Source: Mesotaenium endlicherianum
Taxonomy: Eukaryota > Streptophyta > Zygnematophyceae > Zygnematales > Mesotaeniaceae
Direction: 5' to 3'
NCBI GenBank assembly: GCA_009602735.1
Contig: WELA01003639.1
Location: 1-37,550, forward strand
DNA: 37,550 bases
The notes under the pieces are model-generated. The model made no database searches. It was not told the DNA's origin and saw only the letters and a program-made list of their open reading frames with translations. The translations under genes and the position numbers were made by a program. Shown here piece after piece: positions 33,898 to 37,550 of this stretch; position 1 is the stretch's first letter; the number at the start of each line of letters is the position of its first letter.

Positions 33898-34722
33898 ATG
33901 ATCCCTTCTTATCTTTCCCAACTTTTCAAACAACAGTCTTATAACCCCGATCAATTTTTCCTCATTGCAGGCCCCTGCGTGGTGGAAAGCGAAGAACTGG
34001 TCATGGAAGTAGCCGATAAAGTATCGGCCATTTGTAAAAGGCTGGAAATACCCTATGTGTTCAAAGCCAGCTATCGCAAGGCCAATCGAACCAGCGCCAG
34101 CTCTTTCACAGGTATCGGTGACGACAACGGTCTTTCTTTGATCAAAAAAGTAGGCACTACCTATCAACTGCCTACTACATCGGATATACATGCGCATGAG
34201 GAAGCGGCCATGGCGGCTCCTTTCATCGACCTATTGCAGATACCCGCTTTTTTATGCAGGCAAACCGATTTGTTGATTGCCGCTGCTGAAACAGGAAAGG
34301 TAGTGAACGTTAAGAAGGGGCAGTTCCTGAGTGGTCCTTCTATGAAATTTGCTGTGGACAAGATCAAAAAAGCGGGTAACGATAAAGTGATGCTCACGGA
34401 AAGAGGTACTACTTTCGGTTACCAGGACCTGGTAGTGGATTATCGCAATATTCCCTGGATGCAGGAGCACCAGGTGCCCGTGATCATGGATTGCACCCAT
34501 TCACTGCAACAACCCAACCAAACCAGCGGTGTAACAGGGGGTAATCCGCAACTGATCGGCACTATTGCAAAAGCGGCTATTGCCACGGGGGCAGACGGAC
34601 TTTTCATTGAAACACATCCCAACCCGGCCGTTGCCAAGAGCGACGGAGCCAATATGTTAAAGCTCGATCTGCTGGAAGGATTACTGGAACAGCTGGTAAA
34701 ACTGCGTAAAGCGGTGATCTGA
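33898..34722 (+). CDS. kdsA: 3-deoxy-8-phosphooctulonate synthase (metal-dependent class)
   Basis: The 274-residue protein condenses arabinose-5-phosphate and phosphoenolpyruvate for Kdo, the inner sugar of lipopolysaccharide. Motifs include IAGPCVVES, FKASYRKANRTS, TERGTTFGYQDLVVD, MDCTHSLQQPNQTSG and FIETHPNP. The Cys in IAGPC (residue 27) is the metal ligand of the metal-dependent class; the E. coli form has Asn there. I chose the ATG at 33898, because family members begin about 20 residues before the IAGPC strand. The start is divergent from the SDR gene. The gene ends 8 bp from the end of the convergent PspC gene. Confidence 0.95.
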   Translation: MIPSYLSQLFKQQSYNPDQFFLIAGPCVVESEELVMEVADKVSAICKRLEIPYVFKASYRKANRTSASSFTGIGDDNGLSLIKKVGTTYQLPTTSDIHAHEEAAMAAPFIDLLQIPAFLCRQTDLLIAAAETGKVVNVKKGQFLSGPSMKFAVDKIKKAGNDKVMLTERGTTFGYQDLVVDYRNIPWMQEHQVPVIMDCTHSLQQPNQTSGVTGGNPQLIGTIAKAAIATGADGLFIETHPNPAVAKSDGANMLKLDLLEGLLEQLVKLRKAVI

Positions 34723-34730
34723 GATCCGTT

Positions 34731-34952
34731 TTACAAATTCCTTAAAGGATTCCTCCTTCCCGCCAGGATATAATTTTTTATATTGATCCAGAAAGCCAGG
34801 ATCATATAAATGATAACAGGAGAGCCCAGCGTAAGAAAGGAAATGTAGATGAACCACATGCGGATGCGCGAACTGGCGATACCTAAACGTTCCCCTATTG
34901 CCGAACAAACACCAAAAGCCCTCAATTCGAGAAATTCCCTGATTTTTTGCAT
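34731..34952 (-). CDS. PspC-domain protein
   Basis: The 73-residue protein starts at ATG 34952 (MQKIREFLELRAFGVCSAIGERLGI). The PspC signature follows: a short charged segment, GVCSAIGERLGI-like turn, RIRMWFIYISFLTLGSPVIIYMILAFWI. There is one strong membrane stretch near residues 35-57. PspC-type proteins sense or support the inner membrane under stress; the enterobacterial partners are not here. It is convergent with kdsA and divergent from the aconitase gene (206 bp). Confidence 0.85.
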   Translation of the reverse strand: MQKIREFLELRAFGVCSAIGERLGIASSRIRMWFIYISFLTLGSPVIIYMILAFWINIKNYILAGRRNPLRNL

Positions 34953-35158
34953 ACACAATCAATTTACAATGCAGTCCGGGGGGTATAGCAGAAACCGAAC
35001 CCAATTTACGTATTTTAACGCTATCAGCCAGCAATAAACAGGCCTAAAAAGACCCAAATTCTGTTAAAAACAGTTTTCCGTTAGCCCTCGTTTTTTCGTA
35101 AATTCGCGGCAATTTCCACCCACCTGTAGCAATAACCTACAAACAATAAACTTCTATT

Positions 35159-37429
35159 ATGGCTTTTGACATTGAAATGATCAAGAAAGTTTACGCCAAC
35201 CTCCCCGCTAAAGTGGATGCTGCGCGTAAAGCCCTGGGCAGACCACTTACACTGGCAGAAAAAATACTTTTTGCACACCTGCACAGCGACCAGCAGTTAT
35301 CGAATTTTGAGAGAGGTAAATCTTATGTTGATTTTGCCCCCGACCGCGTAGCCATGCAGGATGCAACGGCCCAGATGGCATTGTTGCAGTTCATGCAGGC
35401 GGGCAGGCCTAAAGTGGCCGTACCCTCTTCGGTACACTGCGACCACCTGATCACAGCCAGGGTAGAAGCCAAGCAAGACTTACAGGTAGCTACTACCGAA
35501 AGCAAGGAAGTGTTCGACTTCCTGTCTTCCGTATCCAATAAATATGGCATCGATTTCTGGAAACCCGGTGCGGGTATCATTCACCAGGTAGTATTGGAGA
35601 ATTATGCATTTCCCGGCGGTATGATGATCGGTACCGATTCTCACACCGTGAACGCAGGCGGACTGGGCATGGTAGCCATTGGTGTTGGTGGTGCCGATGC
35701 TTGTGATGTGATGGCCGGACTGCCCTGGGAACTCAAATGGCCCAAGCTGATTGGTGTAAAACTCACCGGCAAGCTGAACGGATGGACTGCTCCCAAAGAC
35801 GTGATCCTGAAAGTAGCCGGCATCCTTACCGTAAAAGGTGGAACCGGCGCTATCGTAGAATATTTTGGCGAAGGCGCTACCAGCATGAGCTGTACCGGTA
35901 AAGGCACCATCTGTAACATGGGGGCAGAGATCGGAGCCACTACTTCTACTTTCGCTTACGATGAAAGCATGAGCCGTTACCTCAAAGCCACCGGCCGCGA
36001 AGAAGTAGCCGCCATGGCCGACGGCATCAAAAACTACCTGACTGCTGATGCAGAAGTGTACCAATCTCCCGAAAAATATTTCGATCAACTGATAGAGATC
36101 AACCTGAGCGAACTGGAGCCACACCTGAACGGACCTTTCACGCCCGATCTGGCCACCCCTATTTCTAAAATGAAAGAAGTAGCTGTTGCCAATGGATGGC
36201 CTACCAAAATTGAAGTGGGTTTGATCGGCAGCTGTACCAACAGCTCTTATGAAGACATCAGCCGCGCTGTAAGCCTGGCCAAACAGGTACAAGACAAAGG
36301 CCTGACCCTGAAAAGCGAATTCACCATCACACCCGGTAGTGAGCAGGTACGTTTCACTATTGAAAGGGATGGTTTCCTGGATACTTTTAACCAGATTGGC
36401 GCCAAGGTATTTGCCAATGCATGCGGACCCTGTATCGGTATGTGGGATCGCGTAGGTGCTGATAAAAAAGAAAAGAATACCATCGTGCATTCTTTCAACC
36501 GCAACTTCGCCAAGCGTGCCGATGGCAACCCCAATACTTATGCATTCGTTGGTTCACCTGAACTGGTAACTGCTATGGCCATTGCAGGCGACCTCACTTT
36601 CAACCCAATGACCGATACCCTCACCAACGATAAAGGCGAGAAAGTAAAACTGGATGCACCCAACGGCGAAGAGTTGCCGGCTAAAGGTTTTTCAGTAGAC
36701 GATCCCGGCTACCAGGCGCCTGCTGCCGATGGCAGCGGTGTACAGGTAGTAGTAGATCCTGCTTCCAAGCGCCTGCAATTGCTGGAACCATTCCCTGCCT
36801 GGGAAGGAACCGACCTGAAAGGACTGAAACTGTTGATCAAAGCAAAAGGTAAGTGTACAACCGACCATATCTCAATGGCAGGTCCCTGGCTGAAATTCCG
36901 CGGTCACCTCGATAATATCAGCAACAACATGCTCATCGGCGCCATCAACTATTTCAACGATAAGGCCGACAGCATCAAAAATGAACTCACTGGTGAATAT
37001 GGTCCTGTACCCGCCACCCAGCGTGCCTATAAAGCCGCCGGCATTGGTTCAATCGTTGTTGGTGATGAAAACTATGGTGAAGGCAGCAGCCGCGAACATG
37101 CAGCTATGGAGCCCCGCCACCTGGGCGTTCGCGCGATACTGGTAAAATCTTTTGCCCGTATTCACGAAACCAACCTGAAAAAGCAAGGTATGCTGGCCCT
37201 GACCTTCAACGACAAGAACGATTACGATAAAATACAGGAAGATGATACTGTTGATATCGATGGTCTCACCAGTTTTGCACCCGGTCAGCCGCTCACCATT
37301 GTGTTGCACCACAAAGATGGCAGCGTTGATAAGATCAGCGTGAACCACACTTACAACCAGCAGCAGATCGAATGGTTCAAAGCAGGAGGCGCATTGAACA
37401 TTATTCGTAAGCAAGTTGCTGCAAAATAA
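35159..37429 (+). CDS. acn: Aconitate hydratase
   Basis: The 756-residue protein interconverts citrate and isocitrate in the TCA cycle. It has the mitochondrial-like order: an N-terminal MVxFxP-like start, [23 protein letters not shown] and [10 protein letters not shown] (the cysteines that hold the [4Fe-4S] cluster), and the C-terminal swivel domain with [15 protein letters not shown] and [19 protein letters not shown]. The ATG at 35159 is supported by [16 protein letters not shown]. The gene has no operon partner in view, and a terminator follows it. Confidence 0.96.
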   Translation: MAFDIEMIKKVYANLPAKVDAARKALGRPLTLAEKILFAHLHSDQQLSNFERGKSYVDFAPDRVAMQDATAQMALLQFMQAGRPKVAVPSSVHCDHLITARVEAKQDLQVATTESKEVFDFLSSVSNKYGIDFWKPGAGIIHQVVLENYAFPGGMMIGTDSHTVNAGGLGMVAIGVGGADACDVMAGLPWELKWPKLIGVKLTGKLNGWTAPKDVILKVAGILTVKGGTGAIVEYFGEGATSMSCTGKGTICNMGAEIGATTSTFAYDESMSRYLKATGREEVAAMADGIKNYLTADAEVYQSPEKYFDQLIEINLSELEPHLNGPFTPDLATPISKMKEVAVANGWPTKIEVGLIGSCTNSSYEDISRAVSLAKQVQDKGLTLKSEFTITPGSEQVRFTIERDGFLDTFNQIGAKVFANACGPCIGMWDRVGADKKEKNTIVHSFNRNFAKRADGNPNTYAFVGSPELVTAMAIAGDLTFNPMTDTLTNDKGEKVKLDAPNGEELPAKGFSVDDPGYQAPAADGSGVQVVVDPASKRLQLLEPFPAWEGTDLKGLKLLIKAKGKCTTDHISMAGPWLKFRGHLDNISNNMLIGAINYFNDKADSIKNELTGEYGPVPATQRAYKAAGIGSIVVGDENYGEGSSREHAAMEPRHLGVRAILVKSFARIHETNLKKQGMLALTFNDKNDYDKIQEDDTVDIDGLTSFAPGQPLTIVLHHKDGSVDKISVNHTYNQQQIEWFKAGGALNIIRKQVAAK

Positions 37430-37478
37430 AATTTGACAATTAGCCAATTCGGCAATTAGTCAATGTAAATAAGAAGAG

Positions 37479-37510
37479 GCCGTCTCAATACAATAATTGA
37501 GGCGGCTTTT
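37479..37510 (+). terminator. Rho-independent terminator after aconitase
   Basis: gccgtctcaat and attgaggcggc pair in an 11-bp stem with one wobble, around the loop acaata, followed by TTTTCATTTT. It lies about 50 bp after the aconitase stop. Confidence 0.88.
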
Positions 37511-37550
37511 CATTTTGAGAGGAGAGCGGGCATTTAAAGCTGGGATTAGA

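Noticed and set aside
35051..35063. Hairpin ctgttaaaaacag before aconitase
   Set aside because: Only a 5-bp stem, and not placed as a terminator for either flanking gene.
1..37550. CRISPR arrays, rRNA, tRNA, phage or insertion-sequence genes
   Set aside because: None recognised on either strand; fibre-like genes are not accompanied by phage structural or lysis genes.

Overview
The window looks like a chromosomal piece of a Bacteroidota bacterium, most likely Chitinophagaceae or a close relative. The reasons are the Bacteroidota-specific families (DUF4954, DUF5683, DUF3575 and PorT-like barrels, GIGT-repeat fibre-like proteins), weak Shine-Dalgarno sites, and candidate promoters of the TTTG / TAnnTTTG type. 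One N (position 3767) and two apparent frameshifts suggest a draft or metagenome assembly. I see no rRNA, tRNA, CRISPR array, prophage or intact IS element.

Region 1 (1-5711, all minus strand) is visibly AT-richer than the rest. It holds a tandem family of five secreted fibre-like paralogues. Each has a signal peptide, a variable head with GNVGIGT-type repeats, and a shared C-terminal module ending in a coiled coil. The first runs off the window edge and two junctions are ATGA overlaps. Upstream are a second frameshifted secreted gene, a palindrome-rich control-like region, and a small winged-helix-like gene.

Region 2 (5899-10247): a TlpA-type thioredoxin-fold protein divergent from a secreted lactonase-family beta-propeller, a four-helix membrane protein with a natural His-rich tail, and a GH1 beta-glucosidase.

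Region 3 (10427-15192): a TetR-regulated tripartite efflux operon (TetR, EmrA-like adaptor, EmrB-like DHA2 pump, TolC-like channel). A tandem operator overlaps a good Bacteroidota promoter, and a palindromic repeat fills the leader.

Region 4 (15195-24957): SET-domain protein, MgtE magnesium transporter, FKBP prolyl isomerase, Uup-like ABC-F ATPase, a small membrane protein, a GNAT acetyltransferase, then GlmS followed 19 bp later by a DUF4954 left-handed beta-helix protein.

Region 5 (25010-37429): outer-membrane barrel, membrane-anchored metallophosphoesterase, UPF0173 hydrolase, parA-parB-DUF5683-dapB, a second barrel, an Rrf2 regulator, a DUF3575 barrel, an SDR threonine-dehydrogenase-like enzyme, metal-type KdsA, PspC and aconitase.

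Two genome-scale patterns stand out. A 79-80 bp palindromic REP-like element occurs three times (10471, 17081, 31985), each 20-45 bp before a plus-strand start codon. Six of seven convergent gene pairs meet within -7 to +8 bp of each other. The least described element is the fibre-like array of region 1.
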